Shown: positions 42,142 to 51,337 of the stretch, piece by piece
Layout: each line of letters starts with the position of its first letter
Numbering within the stretch: the first letter of the stretch is position 1
From: Propionivibrio dicarboxylicus
GTDB lineage: Bacteria; Pseudomonadota; Gammaproteobacteria; Burkholderiales; Rhodocyclaceae
Direction: 5' to 3'
Length of the DNA: 64,000 bases
NCBI RefSeq assembly: GCF_900099695.1
Contig: NZ_FNCY01000002.1
Coordinates: 62,001-126,000, forward strand
The notes under the pieces: generated by a model
What the model saw: the letters and a program-made list of their open reading frames with translations, nothing else
Database searches by the model: none
What the model was told of the DNA's origin: nothing
Position numbers and translations under genes: made by a program

Positions 42142-43713
42142 CTACTGTTCCTTTTTTCCCTTGAGCAGCGCTTCCGGCTGCCGTTCGAGCAGATCGGCCA
42201 GATCATGCACCGACCGCGCCGCCCGTGCCACTTCGCGCAAAGCGTCGCGAATCTCCTGCTGCATTGGCGTATCGCTCGCCATCAGCGTCCGCGCCTGTTC
42301 GAGCGTGCCGCGCGCCGACCGCATCGTCTCGTTGAATTCCGGCGCGACCTCCTTGTCGAGCCGGGCGATCAATCCATCGGCATGCTGCAGCGTCTGTTGC
42401 AGCATGGTCGCGATATTCATCAGTTGATCCTGCAAGGAATCGAGGCTGCCCGGCTGCGTCGGCAATTCGGGGATACGCTTGTCCCAGCGGATCTTCGCCG
42501 GCTCGGTGCGCGGGAAATAATCGAGCGCGACATAGCGCTGACCGCTGATCACGTTGCCGGTGCGCAATTGCGCCCGGAACCCGCGCGCGACCATCGCATC
42601 GAGTACTTCGCGCATTTCCTTGCTCGACGCATCGCGTGCCGACAGATTGCGCGTGCGCCGGGTCAGGCGTTCGGGATACAGCTTGACCTCGACCGCCAGC
42701 GAGAAATCGGTGGTGCTCTTGTCGAAATCGAGTTCGATGCGCGAGACCTCGCCGGCGACGATGCCGCGGAAATCGACCGGCGCGCCCTCCGACAGTCCGC
42801 GCACCGATTCCTTGAAGACCAGAACGTATTTGAGGAATTCGGTATCGCGTACGCGCTGCGCCGAGGCCTGGTCGCCAAACAGCGTGAACACCGTCGTTGC
42901 CGGCACCGTTTCGGCCGCCTCCATGCCATCGCGCTCCGGTGAGGAAAAGGCGATACCGCCGACAACCAGGCTGGCCACCGACTGCATGTTGAATTTAATG
43001 CCATCCGCATCCATCGCGACATCGACGCCGCTGGCATGCCAGAAGCGTGATTGCGGCACGACGAAGCGGTCATACGGCGCGTCGATGAAGATCTGCACAT
43101 CGACGCCGCGCCCGTCTTCCTGCATGCCGTAACCCGTCACGCGCCCGACCTGGATGCGACGGTAATAGACCGGCGCGCCGATATCGAGCGAGCCGAGGTT
43201 ATCGCTGCTCAGTCGAAACGCGTGGCCGCGTGTCTCGTTGGTGATCGTCGGCGGTTCTTCCAGGCCGACGAACTTCCGGGTAGTGGTACTCGACTGTCCG
43301 GGATCCATGGCAATGTGCACGCCGGAAAGCAGCGTCGCCAAGCCGGACACGCCGGCAACCGTCACGCGCGGGCGAACGACCCAGAAGCGGCTGTCTTCGG
43401 AAAGCAGATCGCTGGCATCGCGGTTGAGTTGAATCCGCACCAGCACGGCCCCGCGATTCTCGCTCAGCATGATTTCCTTGACCGTGCCGATATCGACATC
43501 CTTGTACTTCACGCGCGTCTTGTTGGCTTCAAGCCCTTCCGCCCGCACGAACTGGACAAGCACCTCCGGACCGCGTTCGAGCAGCGCCTTGATGCCGAGC
43601 CCCAGGCTCAGGCAGATGGCGAGCAAGGGGACGATCCATACGAGGCCTAAGCGAAAGCGCGGCGCGTTCACACGCACCTCGGGAATGGACGCGTCATCTT
43701 CGGAAGGTTTCAT
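42142..43713 (-). CDS. pqiB: PqiB, MCE-domain intermembrane transport protein
   Basis: 523-residue protein anchored by one N-terminal helix (LVWIVPLLAICLSLGLGIKALL near residues 24-45) with three MCE/MlaD domains. Repeated openings are VKYKDVDIGTVKEIMLSE, GAPVYYRRIQVGRVTGYGMQ and GAPVDFRGIVAGEVSRIELD. The C-terminal 100 residues are helical (LQDQLMNIATMLQQTLQHAD), as in E. coli PqiB, where stacked MCE rings and a helical needle make a lipid tunnel across the periplasm. ATG overlaps the stop of the second pqiA gene (ATGA). E. coli PqiB has 546 residues, so this is full length. Confidence 0.92.
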   Translation of the reverse strand: MKPSEDDASIPEVRVNAPRFRLGLVWIVPLLAICLSLGLGIKALLERGPEVLVQFVRAEGLEANKTRVKYKDVDIGTVKEIMLSENRGAVLVRIQLNRDASDLLSEDSRFWVVRPRVTVAGVSGLATLLSGVHIAMDPGQSSTTTRKFVGLEEPPTITNETRGHAFRLSSDNLGSLDIGAPVYYRRIQVGRVTGYGMQEDGRGVDVQIFIDAPYDRFVVPQSRFWHASGVDVAMDADGIKFNMQSVASLVVGGIAFSSPERDGMEAAETVPATTVFTLFGDQASAQRVRDTEFLKYVLVFKESVRGLSEGAPVDFRGIVAGEVSRIELDFDKSTTDFSLAVEVKLYPERLTRRTRNLSARDASSKEMREVLDAMVARGFRAQLRTGNVISGQRYVALDYFPRTEPAKIRWDKRIPELPTQPGSLDSLQDQLMNIATMLQQTLQHADGLIARLDKEVAPEFNETMRSARGTLEQARTLMASDTPMQQEIRDALREVARAARSVHDLADLLERQPEALLKGKKEQ

Positions 43714-44339
43714 TCAGATTTTCCTGGAAAAGGCGGTGGCGACTCGACATCCCAGATCAGCCGCGGATCGAAGGCCATGGTCGCCAGCATGCTGAGCACC
43801 ACGACAGCGCCGAAGGCGACAATGCCGGGACCGGGAACGATGACGGCCAGGGACTGGACCTGAACCAGGGCCACCAACAAAGTCACCACGTAAACATCGA
43901 GCATCGACCAGCGCCCGATCAGTTCGAGCAGACGAAAGAGACGACTGCGCGCGCGCCGGTGACGGACCGAGCGTCGCCCCACCGAGAGCAGCAGATAGGT
44001 CAGGGAAAACAGCTTCAGCATCGGTACCACGACGCTGGCCGCAAAGACCACGACGGCGAGCGACCAGGAGCCGGAGTTCCAGAGAAAAACGACGCCGCTC
44101 AGGAGGGTGCTCTCCTCGGTGCCGAAGGGTGATTGCGTCTGCATCACGACCAGCAGATTGGCGGGCAGGTAGAGCACGCAGGCGGACAGGAGCAGCGCCC
44201 AGCAACGCCCGAGACTGCCGGGTTTGCGCAGGTGCAGCGGCGCCCCGCAACGCGGGCAGTGCGCGGCTTCGGCGAGCGGCGTGAGGCGTCCGCACACCTC
44301 GCAGACGGCCAGGCCGCGGCTGGCGGCGGTCACCGTCAC
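43710..44339 (-). CDS. pqiA: PqiA-like membrane protein, C-terminal half
   Basis: 209-residue integral membrane protein beginning with a zinc-ribbon-like CEVCGR...CPRCGAPL, then four helices and a conserved YLPANLLVVMQTQSPFG. It corresponds to the second half of E. coli PqiA. Start is GTG 44339, overlapping the preceding gene's TGA (GTGA). The frame is open far upstream to 44735, but that part overlaps the first pqiA gene and is Arg/Ala-rich. Probably the inner-membrane partner of PqiB. Confidence 0.88.
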   Translation of the reverse strand: MTVTAASRGLAVCEVCGRLTPLAEAAHCPRCGAPLHLRKPGSLGRCWALLLSACVLYLPANLLVVMQTQSPFGTEESTLLSGVVFLWNSGSWSLAVVVFAASVVVPMLKLFSLTYLLLSVGRRSVRHRRARSRLFRLLELIGRWSMLDVYVVTLLVALVQVQSLAVIVPGPGIVAFGAVVVLSMLATMAFDPRLIWDVESPPPFPGKSE

Positions 44340-44989
44340 GCGCGCGCCTTCCTGAACCGTCGCAAGGCGCCGCCGGCAAACGGCAGCGGCCGTGCCGCAT
44401 CCCAGGCCTGCCAGAGCGCCGGCGGGTCGATCAGCACCGACAAGGCGGCGAGCAGCGCCATCAAACCGCCGAAGCAGGCCATCGCCGGACCCGGCAGCAC
44501 ATCGGCCAGATGCGAGAGCTTGACCAGCGACACCAGCACACCGAGCACGAAGACCTCGACCATCGCCCAAGGCTGCGCCAGACGAAGCAAACGGAACACC
44601 CGCGCGAAGCCCCACGGCCGCCACCCGCGCCACAAAGGCAGGACCAACCAGAGGACGGCGCCCAGCTCGAAGAGCGGCATCAACACCGTGGTCAGCAACA
44701 CCAGGCCGGCAAGCAAGCCGCGCTCCTCGCGCCAAAGCGCCTGCGCGGCATCGAGCACCGTCGTTTCGGCATAGTGACCCTGGATGTCGAGGCCGACAAT
44801 CGGAAAGCTGATCGCCGTCACCAGCAGCGTCAATGCCGCCACCGTCAAGGCCAGGATCTTTTCCAGGCGATCGTGATGACAGCCATACAGCCGGGCGCCG
44901 CAGCGCGGGCAGTACGCCTGACTGCGCGCCGCGCTCAATTCCAGCGGCATCAGCAGGAGATCACATTCATGACAGGCGATCGGAGTCAT
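44336..44989 (-). CDS. pqiA: PqiA-like membrane protein, N-terminal half
   Basis: 217-residue integral membrane protein: CHECDLL...YCPRCGARLYG zinc-ribbon-like motif at residues 7-31, then four helices with LALTVAALTLLVTAISFPIVGL. It corresponds to the first half of E. coli PqiA, here a separate gene linked by a 4-base overlap to its second half. ATG 44989 is taken; GTG 44992 is possible. First gene of the operon; the AT-rich patch near 45176-45210 may hold its promoter. Confidence 0.88.
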   Translation of the reverse strand: MTPIACHECDLLLMPLELSAARSQAYCPRCGARLYGCHHDRLEKILALTVAALTLLVTAISFPIVGLDIQGHYAETTVLDAAQALWREERGLLAGLVLLTTVLMPLFELGAVLWLVLPLWRGWRPWGFARVFRLLRLAQPWAMVEVFVLGVLVSLVKLSHLADVLPGPAMACFGGLMALLAALSVLIDPPALWQAWDAARPLPFAGGALRRFRKARA

Positions 44990-45301
44990 CACAGCTCATT
45001 GCAGCTCGGCGCAAGGCAAACTGTTATGATACCGGCCTCACCGCCGGCTGCGCCAGGAAACTTCACCACGGCAGCGCCCGGACGCCGCCTGACGAGCGCA
45101 GCGGGCACGCTTCGACACATGGCGTACGCGCCGCTGCCGACGCGATCAAAAATGCAGCGCACCGCCCCCCCGGAAGACAAAAAACAATACTAGAATAGCA
45201 CCTTCATTCATCGACACCCCGCTGATGTATTCTCGCAAGGCAGTTCCCTCGTGCGCGCGCTGCGCACTGTCCGCCGGCTCACGCCGCGTCGAGGAGACGC
45301 G
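44990..45301. other. Divergent promoter region of pqi and the DMT transporter
   Basis: About 310 bp with no gene seen. Most is GC-rich; 45176-45210 is AT-rich and contains TATTCT- and TAGTAT-like -10 sequences on the - strand, and a TG-n-TATTCT extended -10 on the + strand near 45225-45235. GAGGAG before 45302 is the DMT gene's ribosome site. Confidence 0.4.
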
Positions 45302-46186
45302 ATGAGCAAGCTGCCGGCCGGAACCCCCAAAGGCATTCTTCTCGTCATGACCGCGGTCGTCTTCTTCTCGGTCGGCGACCTCCTGGCCAAACAACTGACC
45401 CGCGACTATCCGATCCCGCTGATCGTCTGGGCGCGTTTCACCTTTCACCTGCTCTTCGTCATCGTCGCCCTCGGCCCGCGTCATCGCCTCGCGCTTTTCC
45501 GCACGCGTTTTCCCGGCATCCAGTTCCTGCGCGGCCTGATGCTGCTTTTCGGTTCGATCTTCTTCATCACCGCGCTCAAGTACATGCCGCTCGCCGAGAC
45601 GACGGCGATCGCCTATCTGGCGCCGATCCTCGTCACCCTGATGTCGGTCGTCTTCCTCAAGGAAAAGGTCGACCTCGGCCGCTGGATCGCGATTCTCTGC
45701 AGTTTCGTCGGCGTCCTGACGATCATCCGGCCGGGCAGCAGCGTGTTCACCTGGGCCGTGTTGCTGCCGATCGCCAACGCGCTCGCCTTCGCCACCTACC
45801 AGATCCTGACGCGCCGCATCGCCGGCCTCGAAAGCCCCTACACCTCGATCCTCTACGCCGGCCTTGTCGGCTCGCTGCTCTCGCTCGCGACGCTGCCGGA
45901 CGCCTGGACGCTACCGAAATCGCCGGTGCATCTGCTGCTCTTCCTCGGCATCGGCATCCTCGGCAGCGCCGGCCACCTGATCCTGATCAAGGCCTACAAC
46001 CACGCACCGCTCTCACGGTTGGCACCCTTCAGCTATTCGCAGTTGATCTGGGTGGCAATCATCGGCTATGTCGTTTTCGACGACTTCCCCGATGCCTGGT
46101 CGCTGACCGGCATCGCCATCCTGCTGGCCAGCGGCATTTACATCGCCGGCCGTGCGCGCCAGGGCGATCCGGTGCAGACGTCCTAA
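45302..46186 (+). CDS. DMT-superfamily (EamA) transporter
   Basis: 294-residue inner-membrane protein with ten predicted helices in two EamA repeats. First repeat begins GILLVMTAVVFFSVGDLLAK; the end of each repeat has the conserved EKV/ALPL-type segment (YLAPILVTLMSVVFLKEKVD near residue 105, FSYSQLIWVAIIGYVVFDDF near 248). Usually exports amino acids or metabolites. ATG 45302 is chosen for the GAGGAG site; the frame opens earlier at 45251. It appears to stand alone. Confidence 0.88.
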   Translation: MSKLPAGTPKGILLVMTAVVFFSVGDLLAKQLTRDYPIPLIVWARFTFHLLFVIVALGPRHRLALFRTRFPGIQFLRGLMLLFGSIFFITALKYMPLAETTAIAYLAPILVTLMSVVFLKEKVDLGRWIAILCSFVGVLTIIRPGSSVFTWAVLLPIANALAFATYQILTRRIAGLESPYTSILYAGLVGSLLSLATLPDAWTLPKSPVHLLLFLGIGILGSAGHLILIKAYNHAPLSRLAPFSYSQLIWVAIIGYVVFDDFPDAWSLTGIAILLASGIYIAGRARQGDPVQTS

Positions 46187-46210
46187 GACGCCGTCATCGC
46201 GCCGGCGTGC

Positions 46211-46888
46211 TCAGGAACCCAATCCCCGCACAAGCGCACCGGCCCCCTGCCAGAATATTTCGATGCCGATGCACAGCAGGATGAAGGCCGAGAGCCTGAG
46301 GAACACCGCCGTGCCGGTCTCGCCGAGAAAAACGAGCAGCCGCGAGGCGTAGGCAAAGGCGTAGTAGGTCGTGATACCGATCACGCATACGGCGATCGCT
46401 CCGCCGATGGTGTTGGCGACCGTCAGATAGAGATTCTGTGAGTTCATCGCGACGCCGACCGTGATTCCGATGGAAATCGACGCCGGCCCGCAGGTCACGG
46501 GAAAGGTCAGTGGATAGAAGGCCAGCTGGCGTATGACGTGCAATGAAGTCGGGCTGAAACTCGGCGCTTTGTCCTGCCCCGGCCCAACCGCGTTGAGCAT
46601 GCGCCAGGCATTGGCGATCAGGACGATGCCGCCACCGACGCGCACGATCGGGAGCGACAGGTTGAAAAAGTCGAGGACATAGGACCCAATCAGCATCGCC
46701 CCCATCATCAGCATGACGACATTGCGCGCGATCAGCCGCGCCAGATGCCGCCGCACGCGCGGCGCGGCGCCCTCGGTCAGCCCGAGGAACACCGGTGCCG
46801 AAGCGGCCGGATTGAGAATCGGCATCAGCGCTGCCAGCACCAGCAGAAAGCTCTTGCCCAGCCCTTGTGCCAGCAGCTCAATGCTCAT
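46211..46888 (-). CDS. MarC-family integral membrane protein
   Basis: 225-residue protein with six helices: FLLVLAALMPILNPAASAPVF at the start, IGGGIVLI-type helix three (VGGGIVLIANAWRML), and FYPLTFPVTCGPASISIGIT, the second-repeat signature of MarC/UPF0056. The family is no longer thought to confer multiple antibiotic resistance, and its substrate is unknown. ATG 46888 overlaps the stop of the BCCT carrier gene by four bases, indicating translational coupling. Confidence 0.88.
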   Translation of the reverse strand: MSIELLAQGLGKSFLLVLAALMPILNPAASAPVFLGLTEGAAPRVRRHLARLIARNVVMLMMGAMLIGSYVLDFFNLSLPIVRVGGGIVLIANAWRMLNAVGPGQDKAPSFSPTSLHVIRQLAFYPLTFPVTCGPASISIGITVGVAMNSQNLYLTVANTIGGAIAVCVIGITTYYAFAYASRLLVFLGETGTAVFLRLSAFILLCIGIEIFWQGAGALVRGLGS

Positions 46889-48414
46889 CGATTTCCCGGC
46901 GCCCCGACCATCTCGAGCAGGCGGCGACGCATCGCGCGTTCTGCGTGCTGTCGTTCGAACCAGTCGGCCCGAATGGCGCGGATCAGCGCCACCGCCATGA
47001 GCGGAATGACGAAGGCAAACGGCAGGGCAAAAACGATGGTGGCAGTCTGCATGGCCTTGATACCGCCGGCCAGCAACAGGCTGATGGCGATTCCGGTGAT
47101 CAGCAGCCCCCAGACGAGCTTGGTCCGGGTGCTCGGATTTTCCGAACCGCCGGAACTCATCATGCCGAGCACCAAGGTCGCCGAGTCGCCGGAGGTGACG
47201 AAGAACAGCAGGACCAGCAAGGTCGCCATGACCGACATCACGGTCCCCAGCGGCAGGGCATCGAAGAGCGCGAACAAGGCGGTGGCGACGTCGGCGCGGA
47301 CGGCCTCGGCGATCGGCACGCCCTGCCAGATTTCCATGTACAGCGCCGTCCCGCCGAACACGGAAAACCAGACGAAAGCGGCGACGCACGGCGCCAGCAC
47401 CGTCCCGACAATGAATTCGCGCACGGTGCGCCCGCGTGAAATGCGGGCGATGAACAAGCCGACAAAAGGCGACCACGAAATCCACCAGGCCCAGTAAAAG
47501 ACCGTCCAGTTACCCACCCAGGCGCTCTCGCGGAACGGCGTCATGCGCAAGCTCATGCGCACAAGATCGCTGATGTAGGCGCCCAGCGTCGTCGTCAGGG
47601 TATTGACGATGGCGATGGTCGGCCCGAGGAAGAAGACGAGGGCCGCCAGGCCGGCGGCAAGCATCAGGTTGAACGATGACAACCACTTGATGCCGCGATT
47701 GACGCCGGTCGCGGCCGACAACATGAACAGTCCCGACGCGATGACGATGATCGTGATCTCGGCCAGCGTCGAATTGGGAATGCCGAAGACAGCGTTCAAG
47801 CCGCGATTGATCTGGGCCGCACCGATCCCCAGAGAGGCCGCGACGCCAAACGCCGTCGCAATGATCGCGACGACATCGAAGACGCCGGACAGCTTCCTGA
47901 CCGGCAACCACGGGAGGCTGGACGTGACGGCGCTGACGAGGCCCGCCGCGCCGCGCCGGAAACGGAAATAGGCGATGGCCAGGCCGACGATGCTATAGAC
48001 CGCCCAGGGATGGAAGCCCCAGTGGAAAAAGCTGTATTTCATACCGGTGTTGGCCGCGTCGGGGGTCAGCGCCACGGTGCCCGGTGGCGCGCTGGCATAA
48101 TGCGAAAGCGGCTCCGCCACCCCCCAGAATACAAGACCGATGCCCATGCCCGCGGCAAACAGCATCGAAAACCAGGCACCGCTCGAAAACTCCGGTTCCT
48201 CGTCGTCGCCGCCCAGGCGCAGATCGCCGTAGCGGCTTACCGCAAGAAAAAGCGCGAGCATGACGAGGGCCAGCACTTCCCAAAGATAGAACCAGCCGAA
48301 ATTGCGCGTCACCGACAGCAGGGCCTGGTCGAAGACCTGCCCCAGACTGGCGGGAAAGACCACACCCCAAAGCACGAGCACGGCGATTGCAAGCGCCGAA
48401 ACAACAAGTTTCAT
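46885..48414 (-). CDS. BCCT-family betaine/carnitine/choline transporter
   Basis: 509-residue secondary carrier with 12 helices. GMGIGLVFWGVAEPLSHYAS near residue 95 and the tryptophan-rich FYWAWWISWSPFVGLFIARI near 310, which forms the aromatic box for the trimethylammonium head group, are conserved. The C-terminal tail is short and basic, without the long osmosensory tail of BetP. ATG 48414 is preceded by AGGAGG; a further ATG at 48429 overlaps that site. Likely takes up glycine betaine or choline as osmoprotectant or nutrient. Confidence 0.92.
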   Translation of the reverse strand: MKLVVSALAIAVLVLWGVVFPASLGQVFDQALLSVTRNFGWFYLWEVLALVMLALFLAVSRYGDLRLGGDDEEPEFSSGAWFSMLFAAGMGIGLVFWGVAEPLSHYASAPPGTVALTPDAANTGMKYSFFHWGFHPWAVYSIVGLAIAYFRFRRGAAGLVSAVTSSLPWLPVRKLSGVFDVVAIIATAFGVAASLGIGAAQINRGLNAVFGIPNSTLAEITIIVIASGLFMLSAATGVNRGIKWLSSFNLMLAAGLAALVFFLGPTIAIVNTLTTTLGAYISDLVRMSLRMTPFRESAWVGNWTVFYWAWWISWSPFVGLFIARISRGRTVREFIVGTVLAPCVAAFVWFSVFGGTALYMEIWQGVPIAEAVRADVATALFALFDALPLGTVMSVMATLLVLLFFVTSGDSATLVLGMMSSGGSENPSTRTKLVWGLLITGIAISLLLAGGIKAMQTATIVFALPFAFVIPLMAVALIRAIRADWFERQHAERAMRRRLLEMVGAPGNR

Positions 48415-48686
48415 GGCATTCCTCCTCAAGGCCCGGTCGATTCGATGTCAGCGCGACACAACGGACGTCATACGCTTTCCGACCCGGCAGATTCTTGCCG
48501 ACCGCCGCTGATAGGCGGGACGCTCGAACTGAGCGAACGATCGGCGGGATGCCGCGGCATCCGGGGAGGCAAGCTCATCTGCGCGTAGTGTTTGCGCAAG
48601 CCGCTCCCACAGATCCTGCAGCCATTGTTGAACACGCTTCGAACAACGAAGCCCCATGACAAAAACAATTTTTCGACGCGCCGGCC

Positions 48687-49952
48687 TCACAGCCACCAGA
48701 ACGCCATGCCGGCCACCCAGGTCGGCGCGAGCGCAGCAACGAACAAGCGAGACGGACTGATCGACTGCTTGTCGAAATGGCGACGCAGGATGCTGATGCC
48801 AGCGGGATTGGGCGCGTTGGCGATGATCGTCAGCCCGCCCCCGGCCACCGCACCGGCCACCAGCGCGTACTGGAAGTCGGACGAAAGACCGTCGACCAGC
48901 GAGCCGAGATAGGTCAGCGCGGCATTGTCGGTGAAGGCCGTCAGGCCGAGCGCGCCGACGAAAACGCTGTTTGAATCGAGGCGCATCAGCAGCGGTTTCA
49001 GCCACCACTCCTGAAGTCCGCCCAAGACCACGAGGCCGCCGAGAAAGAAGCCGACGAGCAGCGCCTCTTTCAGGATCAGGCGCTGTTGATAGCGCGGATA
49101 GGCATGGGCAACGCCGAGAAAGAACAGCAGGATGCCGAGAAAGATCGGCGGGTGATGCGCAAACGCCACGATCCCGCCGAGAAAGCCCAGATGCAGCAGG
49201 ACCATCGGCAAGGGAATCGCCGGGCGCGCGGCGGCGGACGCCCCCTCCTCCGGCGGCAATCGCTTCAGTTCCCGCCGGAACAGCCAGGCCGCGCCCAAGG
49301 TATTGACGCAGACGACCACCATGGCCTTCCAGCCAAAGTGCTGCAACATGAACAGCGTGTCCCAGCCCCAGGTCGACGAAACCATCAGGACCGGCGGCGC
49401 GGCGAAATTGGTCAGCGTGCCGCCGACCGACACGTTGACGAAGAGCACAGCCAGCGTCGCGTATTTGAAACGCAGCGAAACGCCACGGGCGAAAAACTGC
49501 TGGCCGATGATGATGGCCGCCAGCGTCATCGCCGCCGGCTCGGTAATGAACGATCCCAACAGGGGAATGAGGCACAGCGTCGCGGCATAGGTGCCGAGCA
49601 TCGTCGTCGCACTCAGCGCCTTGCCGATGCGCAGGATGATCGCCGAGGTCGATTCGAGAATCGGCCGCGTCGCGGCGACCGCCATGATCGCGAAGACGAA
49701 GAGCGGCTCGGTGAAATTCCGGCTATCGATATAGGCGATCGCCGAAGACAGATCGCCGGCCAGCGCCAGCAGGGCGAACAACACGAACGCCCAGAGACCG
49801 AATACCACCTCGACCTCGCCAAGCAGGTGCCAGAAGCCCTGGTGGTCCGCCGACAGGCGGGCACGGTGCTCGAAGTACTTGGTCGAAAAGGTGTGCGTCA
49901 CCGCGATGACAAACAAGGTCAGCGCAATCAACTCGGTGGCATTCGGATTCAT
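48687..49952 (-). CDS. Putative Na+/H+ antiporter (Na_H_antiport_3-like)
   Basis: 421-residue membrane protein with about twelve helices. Conserved stretches include RNFTEPLFVFAIMAVAATRP near residue 78, SVGGTLTNFAAPPVLMVSS near 175, and GLTAFTDNAALTYLGSLVDG near 354 with buried Asp, as in the putative antiporter family PF07399, related to NhaD and ArsB. A divergent nhaR-like regulator follows two genes away, which supports a sodium/pH role. Start is ATG 49952. Confidence 0.85.
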   Translation of the reverse strand: MNPNATELIALTLFVIAVTHTFSTKYFEHRARLSADHQGFWHLLGEVEVVFGLWAFVLFALLALAGDLSSAIAYIDSRNFTEPLFVFAIMAVAATRPILESTSAIILRIGKALSATTMLGTYAATLCLIPLLGSFITEPAAMTLAAIIIGQQFFARGVSLRFKYATLAVLFVNVSVGGTLTNFAAPPVLMVSSTWGWDTLFMLQHFGWKAMVVVCVNTLGAAWLFRRELKRLPPEEGASAAARPAIPLPMVLLHLGFLGGIVAFAHHPPIFLGILLFFLGVAHAYPRYQQRLILKEALLVGFFLGGLVVLGGLQEWWLKPLLMRLDSNSVFVGALGLTAFTDNAALTYLGSLVDGLSSDFQYALVAGAVAGGGLTIIANAPNPAGISILRRHFDKQSISPSRLFVAALAPTWVAGMAFWWL

Positions 49953-49991
49953 GGTGTCTCACTGGTAACAGGATGGATGGATAAGCTCGCG

Positions 49992-50330
49992 TCAGGCAGA
50001 CCCCGCCGTCATCGCCGTGTCGGCGGAAACGAGGAGCAGCGGATGGAGGCGCAGACGCTCGGAAATTCGCAGCGTCGCCCGCTCGATCGCCGTATTCATG
50101 CTTTCGCCGACGCCTTCGACGACGACAAAGGAGTGATCGCGAAAATGCAGGACGATCCGGCACAGCTGGCTGACGCCGCTGCGACTCGATTGACTCAGGT
50201 CGTCCAGCTGTACACGGACGTGCTCGACCGCGCGCGAAAACTGCCCGACCTGCACCAGCGTCGCCTGCACGGCAAAGCGCCGGCAACGCGAAGCCAACGC
50301 GCTCCCCTGGGCTTTCACGGAAATGTTCAA
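49992..50330 (-). CDS. HPF/RaiA-like small protein, hypothetical
   Basis: 112-residue soluble protein with the beta-alpha-beta-beta-beta-alpha outline of ribosome hibernation (HPF/YfiA) proteins: MNISVKAQGSALASRCRRFA, then VEHVRVQLDDLS, CRIVLHFRDHSFVVVEGVGE and AIERATLRISERLR. Similarity is by pattern only; these short relatives are mostly unassigned. It lies between the antiporter and nhaR and may share the antiporter's promoter region, which could tie it to salt or pH stress. Confidence 0.6.
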   Translation of the reverse strand: MNISVKAQGSALASRCRRFAVQATLVQVGQFSRAVEHVRVQLDDLSQSSRSGVSQLCRIVLHFRDHSFVVVEGVGESMNTAIERATLRISERLRLHPLLLVSADTAMTAGSA

Positions 50331-50389
50331 GGCATACCTCCTGTGGTTTTATCGCTGCAACAGGCGACACTATACGGCGCGGTATCTCT

Positions 50390-50425
50390 ACGGTATATTC
50401 GTATTTAATTCATATTCCATACCGT
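50390..50425. promoter_or_regulatory. AT-rich inverted repeat ahead of nhaR
   Basis: ACGGTAT (50390-50396) and ATACCGT (50419-50425) are exact inverted arms with 22 AT-rich bases between, followed by TTTTT. It ends 18 bp before the nhaR ATG. It could be the LysR-type binding site in this divergent region, or a leader hairpin reducing nhaR expression. Confidence 0.4.
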
Positions 50426-50443
50426 TTTTTCGGATAGTTAGCC

Positions 50444-51337
50444 ATGAACTACAAGCATCTGTTCTATTTCTGGAACGTCGCCAGGCACGGCGGCATCCTG
50501 CGGGCAAGCGAAGCCATCCACATCTCGCCGCAAACCCTGAGCGGCCAGATCAAGCTGCTCGAGGAAAGTCTCGGCACCCCGCTCTTTCGCCAGCGCGGCC
50601 GACGGCTCGAACTCACCGAGGCCGGCGACGTCGCCCGTGAATATGCCGACGAAATGTTTTCGCTGGGCGCCGAACTCGAGCAGGTGATCCGCGGCTATCC
50701 GCGCGGGCGTCCGGTCGAATTCCGCGTCGGCGTCTCGGACGCCCTGCCGAAGTCGGTCGCCTATCGCCTGCTGCGTCCGGCGATCAGCCTCGACAAGGAG
50801 GTCAGGATCGTCTGTCGGGAATGGCGGCTCGACCGCCTGCTCAACGAACTCGGTCAGCATCGCCTCGACCTGGTGATCTCCGATGCACCGACGCATGCGG
50901 CGGTGGATGCGAAGCCCTATGCCCAGCGACTGGGACGATCGGCCGTCGTTTTTCTCGCCCACCCCGAACTCGCCAAACGCGGCTCGGGCGATTTTCCCGA
51001 ACGACTGCAGGACATTCCGCTCTTGTTCCCCGGAGAGGATTCGGCCTTGCGCAACGCCATCGACCGCTGGGTCAAGCGCCGGAATCTTCGCCTTTATACC
51101 GCCGGAATTTTCGACGACATGGCGCTGATGGCGGCATTCGGACGCGAAAAAATCGGTGCCTTCCCCGCCCCGGCAACGCTTGTCGACGAATTCACCGCCG
51201 ACGGGCCACTCGTCGTCCTCGGCCAGGCCGACGGTGTGTACGTCGATTACTATGCGCTGTCCGTCGAGCGCAAGACGCGCCACCCTTGCGTCGCCGCCAT
51301 CACCGCGGCCGCCCGCGACAGTCTCGAACCGGCCTAG
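50444..51337 (+). CDS. nhaR: LysR-family regulator, NhaR-like
   Basis: 297-residue LysR regulator. The N-terminus MNYKHLFYFWNVARHGGILRA then ASEAIHISPQTLSGQIKLLE matches the NhaR group, including the unusual NYKHLFYFW start; GTPLFRQRGRRLELTEAG follows. E. coli NhaR (301 residues) activates the nhaA antiporter gene in response to Na+. Here a different antiporter family gene lies on the opposite strand, 491 bp away beyond the HPF-like gene. Function as a sodium-responsive activator is inferred from subgroup and context. Confidence 0.88.
   Translation: MNYKHLFYFWNVARHGGILRASEAIHISPQTLSGQIKLLEESLGTPLFRQRGRRLELTEAGDVAREYADEMFSLGAELEQVIRGYPRGRPVEFRVGVSDALPKSVAYRLLRPAISLDKEVRIVCREWRLDRLLNELGQHRLDLVISDAPTHAAVDAKPYAQRLGRSAVVFLAHPELAKRGSGDFPERLQDIPLLFPGEDSALRNAIDRWVKRRNLRLYTAGIFDDMALMAAFGREKIGAFPAPATLVDEFTADGPLVVLGQADGVYVDYYALSVERKTRHPCVAAITAAARDSLEPA

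Noticed and set aside
43710-44735. A longer second PqiA starting at 44735
   Set aside because: The extra N-terminal part overlaps the first pqiA gene in another frame and has no PqiA similarity; the zinc-ribbon start follows GTG 44339.
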